Assembly (NCBI GenBank): GCA_014651175.1
Contig: BMWJ01000002.1
Span: 62,001-126,000, forward strand
Source: Streptomyces clavifer
Lineage (GTDB): Bacteria > Actinomycetota > Actinomycetes > Streptomycetales > Streptomycetaceae
Reading direction: 5' to 3'
Length of the DNA stretch: 64,000 nucleotides
Shown here: in pieces, positions 15,874 through 24,294 of the stretch
How the letters are laid out: the number at the start of each line of letters is the position of its first letter
Position numbering within the stretch: the stretch's first letter is position 1
Notes under the pieces: model-generated
Seen by the model: only the letters and a program-made list of their open reading frames with translations
Told to the model about the DNA's origin: nothing
Database searches by the model: none
Translations under genes and position numbers: made by a program

Positions 15874-17103
15874 TCAGACGGGCGGGGCGCACGGGTCGTC
15901 GGTCGCCGCGTCGGTGGGGGTGGGGGCGGGCTCCGGCGAGCCGGTGGGGCAGTCGGGACCCGAGGTGCCGGGCTCCGGGTCGGGCGTGGGCCCGGGGGTC
16001 TCGGTCGGGTCCGCGGAGCCGGTGGGGTCGGGGGTCGTCGTGGGGTCCGGGGTTGCGGTGCCGGTCGGTTCGGGGCCCGGGTCCGTCGGACTGGGGGAGC
16101 CGCTGGGGCCGGGGCTGCCGGACTCCGAGGGCGTCGGCGTCGGCGTCGGCGTCGGCCCGGGGGTGGGCGAGCCGGAGGGGCGCGGCGTGGCGCCGGGCTG
16201 CGGACCGACGACGATGCCTCCGCCGCCGCCCGGGCTGCCGGGGCCGCCGACCGGGGCCTTCGGCCCGGTGGGGCCGCCCGCGCCGGGGCTCTGCGGGATC
16301 ACACCCGTGCCGTCGGCGACCGGGTGGGTCCCCTTCCGGTAGAACTCGAGCCAGGACAGCACCGTACGCAGGTAGGTGTCCGAGTGGTTGTAGCTGAGGA
16401 CCGCCCGGTCGAGGTCGCCCCGCACGGACAGGTCGCGCCGGCCGGCGCACAGGTAGTGGCCCGCGGCGAGGGCCGCGTCGACGATGTTGTTGGGGTCCCT
16501 GCGGCCGTCGCCGTTGCCGTCCTTCCCCCAGTGTGCCCAGGTGGAGGGGATGAACTGCATCGGGCCCACCGCCCGGTCGTACCGGGTGTCGCCGTCGTAC
16601 GCCCCGCCGTCCGTGTCCCGGATGTCGGCGAATCCGTCGCCGTTGAGGACGGGTCCGAGGATCGGGGTCAGTGTGGTGCCCGCCGCGTTGACGCGTCCCC
16701 CGCCCGCGTGGCCCGATTCGACCTTGCCGATCGCCGCGAGCAGCTGCCAGGGCAGCCGGCAGCCGGGGTCGGTGCGGCCGAGGGCTGTCTGCGCCTTCCG
16801 GTACGCGGCCAGGACGGTGGCCGGGATGCCGGCCTCGGCCCAGGGCTGTGTGAGGGCCGCGCCGGGCTTGTGCGCGTCCTTCTTCGGCGGCTCGGGTGTC
16901 TTCAACGGCGGCAGCTCCGTGTGGTAGCTGTCGTCGTTGGGCACCTCGGTCCAGACGACGTCGTCCGCGGCCACGTTCTTCATGTCGTCGGTGGACGCGC
17001 CACCCGTGAGCCCGGGGGCCTGGGACGCGGTGAGCGCCGCCATGGCGGCGACCGCGGTGGCCGTGCCGCTGAGTCCGCGGCGCATGGTCCCGTTGAACCT
17101 CAT
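15874..17103 (-). CDS. Secreted lytic transglycosylase with proline-rich tail
   Basis: The 409-aa protein has a signal peptide (RRGLSGTATAVAAMAALTASQA). The MltB-like SLT domain at about 85-265 carries the likely catalytic Glu in LLAAIGKVESGHAGGG, then YDRAVGPMQFIPSTWAHWGKD and ALAAGHYLCAGRRDL. About 140 residues of Gly/Pro/Thr-rich low-complexity tail follow, a plausible wall-spanning region. Such enzymes cleave peptidoglycan glycan strands. ATG 17103 is preceded by GGGAGGAC; the in-frame ATG at 17127 overlaps the upstream stop but has a poorer leader. It is the last gene of the mce operon, suggesting it opens the cell wall for the transporter assembly. Confidence 0.88.
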   Translation of the reverse strand: MRFNGTMRRGLSGTATAVAAMAALTASQAPGLTGGASTDDMKNVAADDVVWTEVPNDDSYHTELPPLKTPEPPKKDAHKPGAALTQPWAEAGIPATVLAAYRKAQTALGRTDPGCRLPWQLLAAIGKVESGHAGGGRVNAAGTTLTPILGPVLNGDGFADIRDTDGGAYDGDTRYDRAVGPMQFIPSTWAHWGKDGNGDGRRDPNNIVDAALAAGHYLCAGRRDLSVRGDLDRAVLSYNHSDTYLRTVLSWLEFYRKGTHPVADGTGVIPQSPGAGGPTGPKAPVGGPGSPGGGGGIVVGPQPGATPRPSGSPTPGPTPTPTPTPSESGSPGPSGSPSPTDPGPEPTGTATPDPTTTPDPTGSADPTETPGPTPDPEPGTSGPDCPTGSPEPAPTPTDAATDDPCAPPV

Positions 17104-17123
17104 GTGTCCTCCCTCTCCCCGGG

Positions 17124-17909
17124 TCATCGGGTGAACGTGTCGATGGCGGCGATCCGCCAGGTGTCCCCGCGGCGGACGGCGTCCACCGCGAACATGGCCG
17201 CCGCGTAGGTGGTCTCTTCCCCCTTGCCGGTACGGGTGTTGCTCTGGTCGGCGAAGATCAGCAGCCGGGCGCGGTCGCCGTCGAGCAGTTCGACACCGCT
17301 CTCGGTGACGGTCGTGGTGAGTACGAGCTTCTGCTTCGGTGCCTGTGCGCGGACTTCGGCGAGCATGTCCTTGTGCTGCTGCACGGCCGCGCCGACCAGA
17401 TACCGCTCGGCCGCCCGGTCGGACTTCGCGGGCGAGGCGTAGGTGTACGAGAACACGGCACCGACGGCCTCGGTGATCTGGCCCTTCACCTCGCTGGTCC
17501 GGCTGATGTCGGTGAGTGCGGTGTTCTGCCGGACCGGGTCGTCGCGCAGGGTGGCCGCCGAGGTGAACGCCCAGGCGGCGAAGGCCCCGAGGAGCACGGT
17601 CGCGGCGCAGAGGACGGCGGGCAGCCGGACGCGGAGGCGGGGCAGGCGCCTGCGCGGTGGCCCCGGCGGCTCGTCGGCGTCCGCCGGGGTGGTCTCCCCG
17701 GCCACGGTGTCGCCGTCACGGGACGAGTCGGCGGCGGCGGCAGCACCGGTGGCCGGTTCAGGGGTGGCCGGGGCGGGCGCCGGTCCGCCGTCGGTGGCCG
17801 CTTCACCGGTGTCCGGCTCCTCCGCGGTGCGGGTGCGGTCCGGGGTGGACGTCGAGGCGACGGTGGCCAGCCGGCGGCGGCGGTTCACGAGGTGTCGGGT
17901 GGTCGACAT
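17124..17909 (-). CDS. Mce-associated membrane protein
   Basis: This 261-aa protein has a cytoplasmic acidic/proline-rich N-terminus of about 95 residues, one transmembrane helix at about 99-117 (LPAVLCAATVLLGAFAAWAF), and a C-terminal domain that ends in DTWRIAAIDTF. This is the layout of the Mce-associated (Mas) proteins of actinobacteria, thought to stabilise Mce complexes, with an outer domain resembling an NTF2 fold. It lies between another Mas gene and the transglycosylase. It is clearly longer at the N-terminus than its relatives here. Confidence 0.8.
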   Translation of the reverse strand: MSTTRHLVNRRRRLATVASTSTPDRTRTAEEPDTGEAATDGGPAPAPATPEPATGAAAAADSSRDGDTVAGETTPADADEPPGPPRRRLPRLRVRLPAVLCAATVLLGAFAAWAFTSAATLRDDPVRQNTALTDISRTSEVKGQITEAVGAVFSYTYASPAKSDRAAERYLVGAAVQQHKDMLAEVRAQAPKQKLVLTTTVTESGVELLDGDRARLLIFADQSNTRTGKGEETTYAAAMFAVDAVRRGDTWRIAAIDTFTR

Positions 17910-17945
17910 GGCAGGGGTCCTCTCGGAGGGGGTGGGGGCTGCGGG

Positions 17946-18476
17946 TCAGCCGGCGGCGTTGCCGACGGGTGCCTGGCCGAGGGCGCTGAGCTTCCACCCG
18001 TCGGCGGTGCGGGTGAGCTGCCCGAGCATCCGGCTCTCCTTCACCGCGGGTTCGCCCTCCGGTGCGGTCACGGTGACCCGCAGCGCCACCATCACTCCGG
18101 CCCTGCCCGCCCTGTCGTCCAGCTCGGTCACCGCTCCCGACAGGACGGTGGCCGTGCTGACCGTCTTCGCCGCCTCGATCTGCTCGACGAACGCCTCCCG
18201 TCCGTCGACCAGTTGCTTGTGCAGGTCGCCGGTGGTCGAGTCCTCCCAGCTGTCGAGCCCCTCGTCGAGCTCCGCGTGGTCGAGCGTGTTCATGTTCTGC
18301 ACCGCCTGCTCCCCCGCCGCCAGCGCGTCGTCGCGGGCCTGTGCGTAGGCCGCCGAGTCGTCGTGCGCGGCGTCGTACCGGGACCAGCCGCCCCAGCCCG
18401 CCGCGCCGGCCGCCGCGACCGTCAGCACGATCGCTGCCGCCACCAGCGGATTCCTCGTCGTCCTTACCCGTGCCAT
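17946..18476 (-). CDS. Mce-associated membrane protein (short form)
   Basis: The 176-aa protein has one N-terminal helix (VAAAIVLTVAAAGAAGWGGW) and an outer domain starting with YAQARDDALAAGEQAVQNMNTLD and ending with ADGWKLSALGQAPVG. It is the same Mas-type arrangement as the product of 19158-19679, with which it shares the ARDxALAxGxxxxxxxxTxD opening and the DGWKxxAL ending. Together the two short and two long Mas proteins look like paired subunits repeated twice. It lies 13 bases after the preceding gene. Confidence 0.8.
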   Translation of the reverse strand: MARVRTTRNPLVAAAIVLTVAAAGAAGWGGWSRYDAAHDDSAAYAQARDDALAAGEQAVQNMNTLDHAELDEGLDSWEDSTTGDLHKQLVDGREAFVEQIEAAKTVSTATVLSGAVTELDDRAGRAGVMVALRVTVTAPEGEPAVKESRMLGQLTRTADGWKLSALGQAPVGNAAG

Positions 18477-18489
18477 TGGTGCCTCTCCC

Positions 18490-19161
18490 CTACCTGGAGG
18501 TGATGTCGACGATCTGCCAGCGTCCGTCCCGCAGCCGGGCGGTGACGGACAGCTGGGCCGCCGCCGTGGTGGCGGCCTTCCCCTCGCGCTCGTACACCTG
18601 GTCGAGGAAGACGAGCAGGTGGGCGTTGTCGGCGCCTAGCCGGGTGACTCCGGCGCGTACGACGTGGGTGGTGAGCGTCAGCTTCTGTTCCGCGGCCTGC
18701 TTCTCGACCTGCCCGAACAGTGCCGCGTACTGCTGGAGCGCCTTGCCCGCCAGCAGCTGCTTCGCCGACTCCTTGGTGACGGAGGTCGCCTGCGGGCTGT
18801 ACGAGAAGACCTTGCCCAGCGCGTTGCTGACGTCCCCCGCGACCCGGGTGGTCGCCGCGCCGTCGGTCAGGGCGCGGTTGGACGTGGCAGGGGTGTCGCG
18901 GAGCTGCCGGCCCATGAGGAAGAGGGCGCCGCCCGTCACCAGCAGGACGACGGCCAGGACCGCGGCGAGGCCGCGGTGCCAACGCCCGCGGCGCGGCGCC
19001 GCGGCCCCGCCGGCTGTCTCGTCCACCGTCTCGGGCTCCGTCCCCGTCTCGGGCTCAGGCTCTGTCCCCGTCTCCGGCTTCGTCCCCGTCTCCGGGTCGG
19101 CGCCGGTGGACGTGCTGCCGGTGCTCACGGTGGTGGTTCCTCCGGTCTCCGTCTCCCTCAT
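18490..19161 (-). CDS. Mce-associated membrane protein (long form with Glu/Thr/Pro repeats)
   Basis: This 223-aa protein starts with a low-complexity segment of ETGTEPE-type repeats, then a transmembrane helix (LAAVLAVVLLVTGGALFLMG, about 66-86) and an outer domain ending RDGRWQIVDITS. The domain shares text with the 261-aa Mas protein: ATTRVAGDVSNALGKVFSYS against TSEVKGQITEAVGAVFSYT. Start ATG 19161 overlaps the upstream stop (ATGA), so it is translated together with the preceding Mas gene. Structural support of the Mce assembly is the likely role, from family knowledge only. Confidence 0.82.
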   Translation of the reverse strand: MRETETGGTTTVSTGSTSTGADPETGTKPETGTEPEPETGTEPETVDETAGGAAAPRRGRWHRGLAAVLAVVLLVTGGALFLMGRQLRDTPATSNRALTDGAATTRVAGDVSNALGKVFSYSPQATSVTKESAKQLLAGKALQQYAALFGQVEKQAAEQKLTLTTHVVRAGVTRLGADNAHLLVFLDQVYEREGKAATTAAAQLSVTARLRDGRWQIVDITSR

Positions 19162-19679
19162 GTGCCGCTCCCGACCGGAATGGCGTCGAGTGCCTTGATC
19201 TTCCAGCCGTCCCCGGTGCGCGCGAGGGTCGCCTCGAAGCGCTTGCGCTCGGTGCCGGCCTTGCCGGTGCGCGGGGTGACCGCGACGTCGACGGTGGCGA
19301 TGAGCGCCGCCGTCCCGGCCCGCTCGTCGAGCGCGGTGAGCGCAGCGTCGGTGACCTTGCCGCGAGCCGTGGCACCCGCCGAGACGATGTCGCCCGCGTC
19401 CTTCTTCCGGGTGCTCCTGAGCCGGTCCTGGAGGGGCCCGGTCGAGGCGGCCAGCCATGCCTCCAGCCCCGAGTCCACACCGGCGGCGTCCTTGCCGTCC
19501 ATGGTGGTGAGCCGGGCGAGGTGCCGCTTCCCGTCGGCGAGTGCGGCGTCCCGGCTCTTGGCGTACGCGAGCGTCCCGTCGCCCCGCGCCGCGGTGTACG
19601 ACCAGCCGCCCAGCGCGCAGACCAGGACGGCGGCGAGCAGCGCGGCCCAGCCGCCGAGGCTCTTCGCACGGGCCGTCAT
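19158..19679 (-). CDS. Mce-associated membrane protein (short form)
   Basis: This 173-aa protein has an N-terminal helix (LGGWAALLAAVLVCALGGWSY) and an outer domain (AKSRDAALADGKRHLARLTTMD...DGWKIKALDAIPVG). It belongs to the same Mas family as the 176-aa protein. Its ATG 19679 overlaps the mceF stop (ATGA), and its own stop overlaps the next start, so it sits in a tightly coupled run from mceD through the long Mas gene. Confidence 0.82.
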   Translation of the reverse strand: MTARAKSLGGWAALLAAVLVCALGGWSYTAARGDGTLAYAKSRDAALADGKRHLARLTTMDGKDAAGVDSGLEAWLAASTGPLQDRLRSTRKKDAGDIVSAGATARGKVTDAALTALDERAGTAALIATVDVAVTPRTGKAGTERKRFEATLARTGDGWKIKALDAIPVGSGT

Positions 19680-20926
19680 GCGCCGCCTCCCAGGCCCAGC
19701 AGACCGGCGATGCCGTCGGCCGGTGTGCCGGTGCCGCCGGTGCCGAGCGCTCCCGGGAGCGCTGCTCCCGGGGTGCCCAGGAGCAGCGAGCCGGGCTTGG
19801 CCGGCTCGGGCACGGGGCCGCCCTTCGGGGCGTTGGCGCTGCCCCGGACGTTGATCCCGGTGCCGGGCGACGAGGTGCAGCGGGCCTTGCTGTTGACGGC
19901 GGGGGCGGGTGAGAGGTCGGTGCCGGGACGGTAGGTGGTGGCGCCGTATCCGGCGGTGCAGGGAAGCGGCTCGAAGAAGGTGACCGACATCCCGAAGCGG
20001 GCCCCGTCCTCGTCGATGACACTGGCCCCGGCCGCCGCGACCGCGGGTACCTTCACCAGGAGTTCCTCCAGTCCGCGCTGCCGGGTGACGGCGACCTCGG
20101 AGGTGGTGAGGAGGTTGGCGACGACGACTCCGAAGCTGGGGTCGAGGTCGCGCAGCAGGCCGCTGATCTGTTCGGTGGCGCCGGGTGCGGCGGCGATCAG
20201 CCTGCGCAGGTCGGTGTCGGAGCCCTTGAGCTCGGCCGCGAGTTCCTTGGCACCGGAGGCGAAGCCCTTGAGCGCGTCACCCTGTTCGGCCTGGGTGCGC
20301 AGCACGGTCTCTCCGTCGGCCATCAGTCTGGTGGTGGTCGGCAGGGCGTCGTCCGCAGCCTCGACGAATTCGCTGCTGGTGTCGAGCAGGACCTGGAGGT
20401 CGTCGCCGCGCCCGTCGAACGCGGCGCCGAATTCGTCGACGACGGTGCGCAGGGCTTCCGCGTCGACGGAGGCGGTCAGGTCGTTGACGCTGGTGAGGAC
20501 GTTGGTGACGGGTGCGGGGATGGTGGTGTCGGCCTGGTCGATGACCGAACCGTTCTCCAGGAAGGGGCCGTCCGCGCGGGTGGGCCGCAGGTCGACGTAC
20601 TGCTCGCCCACCGCGGAGAGGTTGGCGACGACGGCCTGCAGGCTGTCCGGGATGCGCGGTGCGTCGTTCTCGATGCGCAGCTCCGCCTCGACACCGTCGT
20701 CGGTGAGCTCGATCGGTCCGACCGTGCCGACGGAGACGCCCCGGTAGGTGACGTTGGAGTGGGTGTACAGGCCGCCGGTCTGCGGCAGTTGGACCTTGAC
20801 GGAGTAGTAGCTGCGCAGACCGACGTAGTGGCCGAGGTCGGCGTACCGCACACCGAGGTAGCCGAGTACGAGCACCGCGATGACGAGGAAGGCCACGTTC
20901 TTGAGCCGGACGCCTGGTGTGATCAT
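19676..20926 (-). CDS. mceF: Mce family protein, MceF position
   Basis: This 416-aa protein has a single N-terminal helix (NVAFLVIAVLVLGYLGVRY), then the MlaD/Mce domain at about 40-120 (YSVKVQLPQTGGLYTHSNVTYRGVSVGTV). A long helical part follows (DLTASVDAEALRTVVDEFG...), ending in a Pro/Gly-rich tail. Mce proteins form hexameric rings and tubes that carry hydrophobic substrates across the envelope. ATG 20926 is chosen because it gives MITPGVRLKN directly before the helix and overlaps the mceE stop by ATGA. It is sixth of six Mce genes, matching the MceF place. Confidence 0.92.
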   Translation of the reverse strand: MITPGVRLKNVAFLVIAVLVLGYLGVRYADLGHYVGLRSYYSVKVQLPQTGGLYTHSNVTYRGVSVGTVGPIELTDDGVEAELRIENDAPRIPDSLQAVVANLSAVGEQYVDLRPTRADGPFLENGSVIDQADTTIPAPVTNVLTSVNDLTASVDAEALRTVVDEFGAAFDGRGDDLQVLLDTSSEFVEAADDALPTTTRLMADGETVLRTQAEQGDALKGFASGAKELAAELKGSDTDLRRLIAAAPGATEQISGLLRDLDPSFGVVVANLLTTSEVAVTRQRGLEELLVKVPAVAAAGASVIDEDGARFGMSVTFFEPLPCTAGYGATTYRPGTDLSPAPAVNSKARCTSSPGTGINVRGSANAPKGGPVPEPAKPGSLLLGTPGAALPGALGTGGTGTPADGIAGLLGLGGGA

Positions 20927-22161
20927 CGGGTTGTGGCCTCCGATTCCGGAGTGGTGGCGGGCGTTCCACCGGGTGTCTCCGCGGGGGCGGACGGGGTCGC
21001 GCCCGGTCCCCCGCCCGGTGTGGCGCTCGGCGTCGTGCCGGCCGTCGTGACCGAGGGCAGGGGCAGCGGGAGTGCCGAGGTCCTGCCGTCGAGCCCGGCC
21101 GCGGGGGCGTCGGGATCGAGGGCGGGGATGATCTGGGTACCCGGCATGGCCGTCACATCCAGATAGACGTTGAGGTAGTCGCCCTTCACCCCGCGCAGCA
21201 CCTCGTCCGTGAACGGGTAGGTGAGCAGCACCTGGAGGGAGTCCGGCAGGTCGTCGCCGGAGTCGGCGAGCGCCCTGAGCGTGGGGGCGAGGGCCTTGAG
21301 GTCGGCGATCATGTCGGCCTTGCTCTTGTTGATCGTGTCGACGGCGACGTCGGAGAGCGTGTCGAGCGAGCGCAGCATGGTCAGGAGGGAACCGCGCTGC
21401 TTCTCCAGGACCTTCAGTCCGGGGCTGAGCCCGGTGAGGACCGTGCCGACGTCCTGTTTGCGTGTGGCGAGCGTGGCCGCGAGGCGGTTGACGCCGTCGA
21501 GCGCCTGGGTGATGTCCTCCTTGTGGTCGTCCAGGTTGGTGACGAGTGTGTCGACCCGGCTCAGCATCGAACGGATCTGGGGTTCCTGGCCCGCGAGTGC
21601 CTTGTTGAGCTCGGTGGTGATGGTCTTCAGCTGGGCGACACCGCCGCCGTTGAGCAGCATCGACAGGGCGCCGAAGACCTCTTCGACCTCGGGGTTGCGG
21701 TTGGTACGGGCGAGCGGGATCCGGTCGCCGTCCGCCAGTGCGCCGCGGGCGGTGCCCTCTGCGGGAGGCGAGAGCTGGACGTACTTCTCGCCGAGGAGGC
21801 TGGACTGTTCGAGGTGGGCGTAGGCGTTCGCGGGCAGCTTGATCTTCCCGTTGACGCGCATCGTGACCTTCGCGGTCCAGCTGCCCGGGGTGAGGGAGAT
21901 CCCGGTGACCCGTCCGACGGCGACGTCGTTGACCTTCACGGAGGACTGCGGGGCGAGACTGAGGACGTCCCCGAATTCCGCGGTGACCTCGTACGGGTGG
22001 TCCCCGAGGTCCGCGCCGCCGGGAAGCGGCACCTGGTCGATGCCGGTGAACGTCGGCATGTCGACGCTGCCGACGACGAGTGCGAGGCCGACGCCGACGG
22101 CGAGCAGGGCGGCGAGGCCCGTGGCCTCGCGGGGTCCGGGTCTGCGCAGGGCGCGGCTCAT
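20923..22161 (-). CDS. mceE: Mce family protein, MceE position, without a lipobox cysteine
   Basis: The 412-aa protein has an N-terminal helix (GLAALLAVGVGLALVVGS), the Mce domain at about 55-135 (YEVTAEFGDVLSLAPQSSVKVNDVAVGRV), long helices and a Pro/Thr-rich C-terminal tail. In mycobacteria the fifth Mce subunit (Lpr type) is a lipoprotein with a lipobox Cys before a sequence like LPLPG. Here the VPLPGG text is present but there is no cysteine anywhere in the protein, so it must be membrane-anchored by its helix only. It overlaps both neighbours by ATGA. Confidence 0.92.
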   Translation of the reverse strand: MSRALRRPGPREATGLAALLAVGVGLALVVGSVDMPTFTGIDQVPLPGGADLGDHPYEVTAEFGDVLSLAPQSSVKVNDVAVGRVTGISLTPGSWTAKVTMRVNGKIKLPANAYAHLEQSSLLGEKYVQLSPPAEGTARGALADGDRIPLARTNRNPEVEEVFGALSMLLNGGGVAQLKTITTELNKALAGQEPQIRSMLSRVDTLVTNLDDHKEDITQALDGVNRLAATLATRKQDVGTVLTGLSPGLKVLEKQRGSLLTMLRSLDTLSDVAVDTINKSKADMIADLKALAPTLRALADSGDDLPDSLQVLLTYPFTDEVLRGVKGDYLNVYLDVTAMPGTQIIPALDPDAPAAGLDGRTSALPLPLPSVTTAGTTPSATPGGGPGATPSAPAETPGGTPATTPESEATTR

Positions 22162-23276
22162 CGGTTCGCCCCTCTCTCCTTCGCTGCGGTCTTCTCCGGG
22201 GTGCCGTAGACGGTGCCGACGGCGGGGAGCGGCAGGGCGGGCAGCGACTTCTGCCGGGTGGTGTCGACCGGCGCCAGCCCGTGCAGGCCGGGGGCATCGG
22301 CTTCGGTGAGCGGTCCTCCCATGGACAGCTCGTTGAGGTTCGTGCGCCCGTTGAGCGTGCGGTTCACCGGGTCGTAGGCGTTGAGTACGTTGCCTGCCGC
22401 GAGGGGCAGGGTGTCGAGGGATTCGGCGAGCGAGGCGCGCTGGTCCACGAGTGTCCGGGTGAGCGGCACGAGAAGGTCCACGTTCTCCTTGAGGGCGCCG
22501 CGGTTCTTCTGGATGAAGCCCTTGACCTGGCCGAGGGCGGTGCCCAGCTCCTTCAGCGCCGCGCTGAGGTTCTCCTTGTCCTCGGCGAGGAAGCCGGTGA
22601 CGGAGTTGAGCTGCTGTTCGGCGGCGCGCACGTCGCCGTCGTTCTCCTTCAGCATCGTGGTGAAGGTCTGCAGGTAGGACAGCGTGTCGAAGAGGTTCCC
22701 GCTGCTCTTGTCGAGGGTCTTCGTCGCCTTGCCGAACTGCTCGATGGAGTCTCCGATGGCCTTTCCGTTGCCGTCGAGGTTCTTCGCCCCGGTGTCGAGG
22801 AGTCCCGCGAGCGCGCCGTCCGCGTTGGCCCCGTCCGGGCCGAGTGCCGTGGAGAGTTCGGTGATCGAGGCGTACAGCTGGTCGACCTCGATGGGGGTGG
22901 CGTTCTCCGCGGCGGGCAGGACCGCGTCGTCCTCGATGGTCGCGCCGCCCGAGTAGGCGGGGGCGAGCTGGACGTACCGGTCGGCGACCAGGCTCGGGGC
23001 GACGACGACGGCGTGCGCCCCCGCCGGGACCTTGACCCCCTTGTCGAGGCGCAGGGTGACCCCCACCTCCTCGCCGCGCGGTTCGACGGACTCGACGGTG
23101 CCGACCTTGACGCCGAGGACGCGCAGGTCCGACCCGGCGTACACGCCGGTGGCCCGGTCGAAGTAGGCGGTGATCGTCGTCGTTCCCTCCTCGTCCATGG
23201 CCATCACGCCCGAGGCCGCGGCCACCGCCACGACGGCGAGTCCGGCGCCGATGCCGATGATGCGGGTGCGTCTCAT
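22158..23276 (-). CDS. mceD: Mce family protein, MceD position
   Basis: This 372-aa protein has the N-terminal anchor IIGIGAGLAVVAVAAASGVMA, an Mce domain at about 33-110 (TAYFDRATGVYAGSDLRVLGVKVGTVESV), and coiled helical regions (LDKSSGNLFDTLSYLQTF, NRGALKENVDLLVPL). The C-terminal tail is short. It starts one base after the mceC stop and is coupled to mceE by ATGA. Its role is one ring or tube subunit of the lipid-transport complex. Confidence 0.92.
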   Translation of the reverse strand: MRRTRIIGIGAGLAVVAVAAASGVMAMDEEGTTTITAYFDRATGVYAGSDLRVLGVKVGTVESVEPRGEEVGVTLRLDKGVKVPAGAHAVVVAPSLVADRYVQLAPAYSGGATIEDDAVLPAAENATPIEVDQLYASITELSTALGPDGANADGALAGLLDTGAKNLDGNGKAIGDSIEQFGKATKTLDKSSGNLFDTLSYLQTFTTMLKENDGDVRAAEQQLNSVTGFLAEDKENLSAALKELGTALGQVKGFIQKNRGALKENVDLLVPLTRTLVDQRASLAESLDTLPLAAGNVLNAYDPVNRTLNGRTNLNELSMGGPLTEADAPGLHGLAPVDTTRQKSLPALPLPAVGTVYGTPEKTAAKERGANR

Positions 23277-23277
23277 G

Positions 23278-24294
23278 TCAGCGACCCCCTTGCTTCGGCG
23301 GCATGCAGTCGTCCGCGGGGAGCGTGCCGGCGGGCAGGTAGCTCTTCGGGACGACTCCGCAGACGTAGTTGTCGAACCAGCGGCCGTTGCCCAGGGTGTT
23401 GCCGACGAGCCGGTTGTAGGTGCCGGCCAGCGACAGCACCTTGTCGAGGCTCTTGCGGTTCTTCACCAGGACGGTGGTGACCCGGCCGAGCGAGTCGAGG
23501 GTGGGCTTCAGCTGCTTGTTGTTGTCCTCGACGAGTCCGGTGAGCTGGGTGCCGAGGTTCCTCGTCCCGGTGAGCAGCAGGTGGATGGAGTCGCGGCGGG
23601 CCTGGATCTCGCCGAGGAGGAGGTTCCCGTCCTCCAGCAGGGTCTCGAAGCTGCTCTTCTTGCCGGCGAGTGTTCTGGTGAGCTGCTTGCTGCCCTTGAG
23701 GAGGGTGGCGAGCTGCGCGTCCCGTTCGGAGACGGTCTTCGACAGTGCGGAGAGCCCGTTCGCGGCACTGCGTACGTCGGGAGGGGAGTCCTTGAACGTC
23801 TCGGAGATCGTCTCGAAGCTCCGGGCGAGCTGGTCGGTGTCGATCTCCCCGATGGTCTCGCCGAGCCCGTTGAACGCCTGCGTGACGTCGTACGGGGAGG
23901 TGGTCCGGCTCCTGGTGATGCGGGAGCCGGGGTCCTGGGGGGCGTTGCCCAGCGGGTCGACGGCGAGGTACTTGTCGCCGAGGAGGGTCTTGATGGCGAT
24001 GCCGACGGTGGAGGAGTTCCCGATCCAGGCGTCCTTCACCTTGAAGTCGACCTTCACCTTGGCGCCGTCGAGCGACACCCCGGTCACCTCGCCGACCTTC
24101 ACACCGGCGATGCGCACCTCGTCGCCGTCGGTCAGGCCGGCCGATTCGGAGAAGTCGGCGGTGTAGGTGGTTCCGCCGCCGATGAAGGGCAGGGCGTCGG
24201 CGCGGTAGGCGGCGAGGCCGAGGAGGGACAGGACGAGGAGTCCGGCGATGCTGACGGCCACGGGGTTGCGTTCCCGCACGGGCTTGATTCTCAT
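23278..24294 (-). CDS. mceC: Mce family protein, MceC position
   Basis: This 338-aa protein has the anchor helix AVSIAGLLVLSLLGLAAY, an Mce domain at about 42-120 (YTADFSESAGLTDGDEVRIAGVKVGEVTGV), a helical middle, and a Cys-containing end (FDNYVCGVVPKSYLP...DDCMPP). ATG 24294 gives MRIKPVRERN and overlaps the mceB stop (ATGA); the longer frame upstream is inside mceB. Function as for the other Mce subunits. Confidence 0.92.
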   Translation of the reverse strand: MRIKPVRERNPVAVSIAGLLVLSLLGLAAYRADALPFIGGGTTYTADFSESAGLTDGDEVRIAGVKVGEVTGVSLDGAKVKVDFKVKDAWIGNSSTVGIAIKTLLGDKYLAVDPLGNAPQDPGSRITRSRTTSPYDVTQAFNGLGETIGEIDTDQLARSFETISETFKDSPPDVRSAANGLSALSKTVSERDAQLATLLKGSKQLTRTLAGKKSSFETLLEDGNLLLGEIQARRDSIHLLLTGTRNLGTQLTGLVEDNNKQLKPTLDSLGRVTTVLVKNRKSLDKVLSLAGTYNRLVGNTLGNGRWFDNYVCGVVPKSYLPAGTLPADDCMPPKQGGR

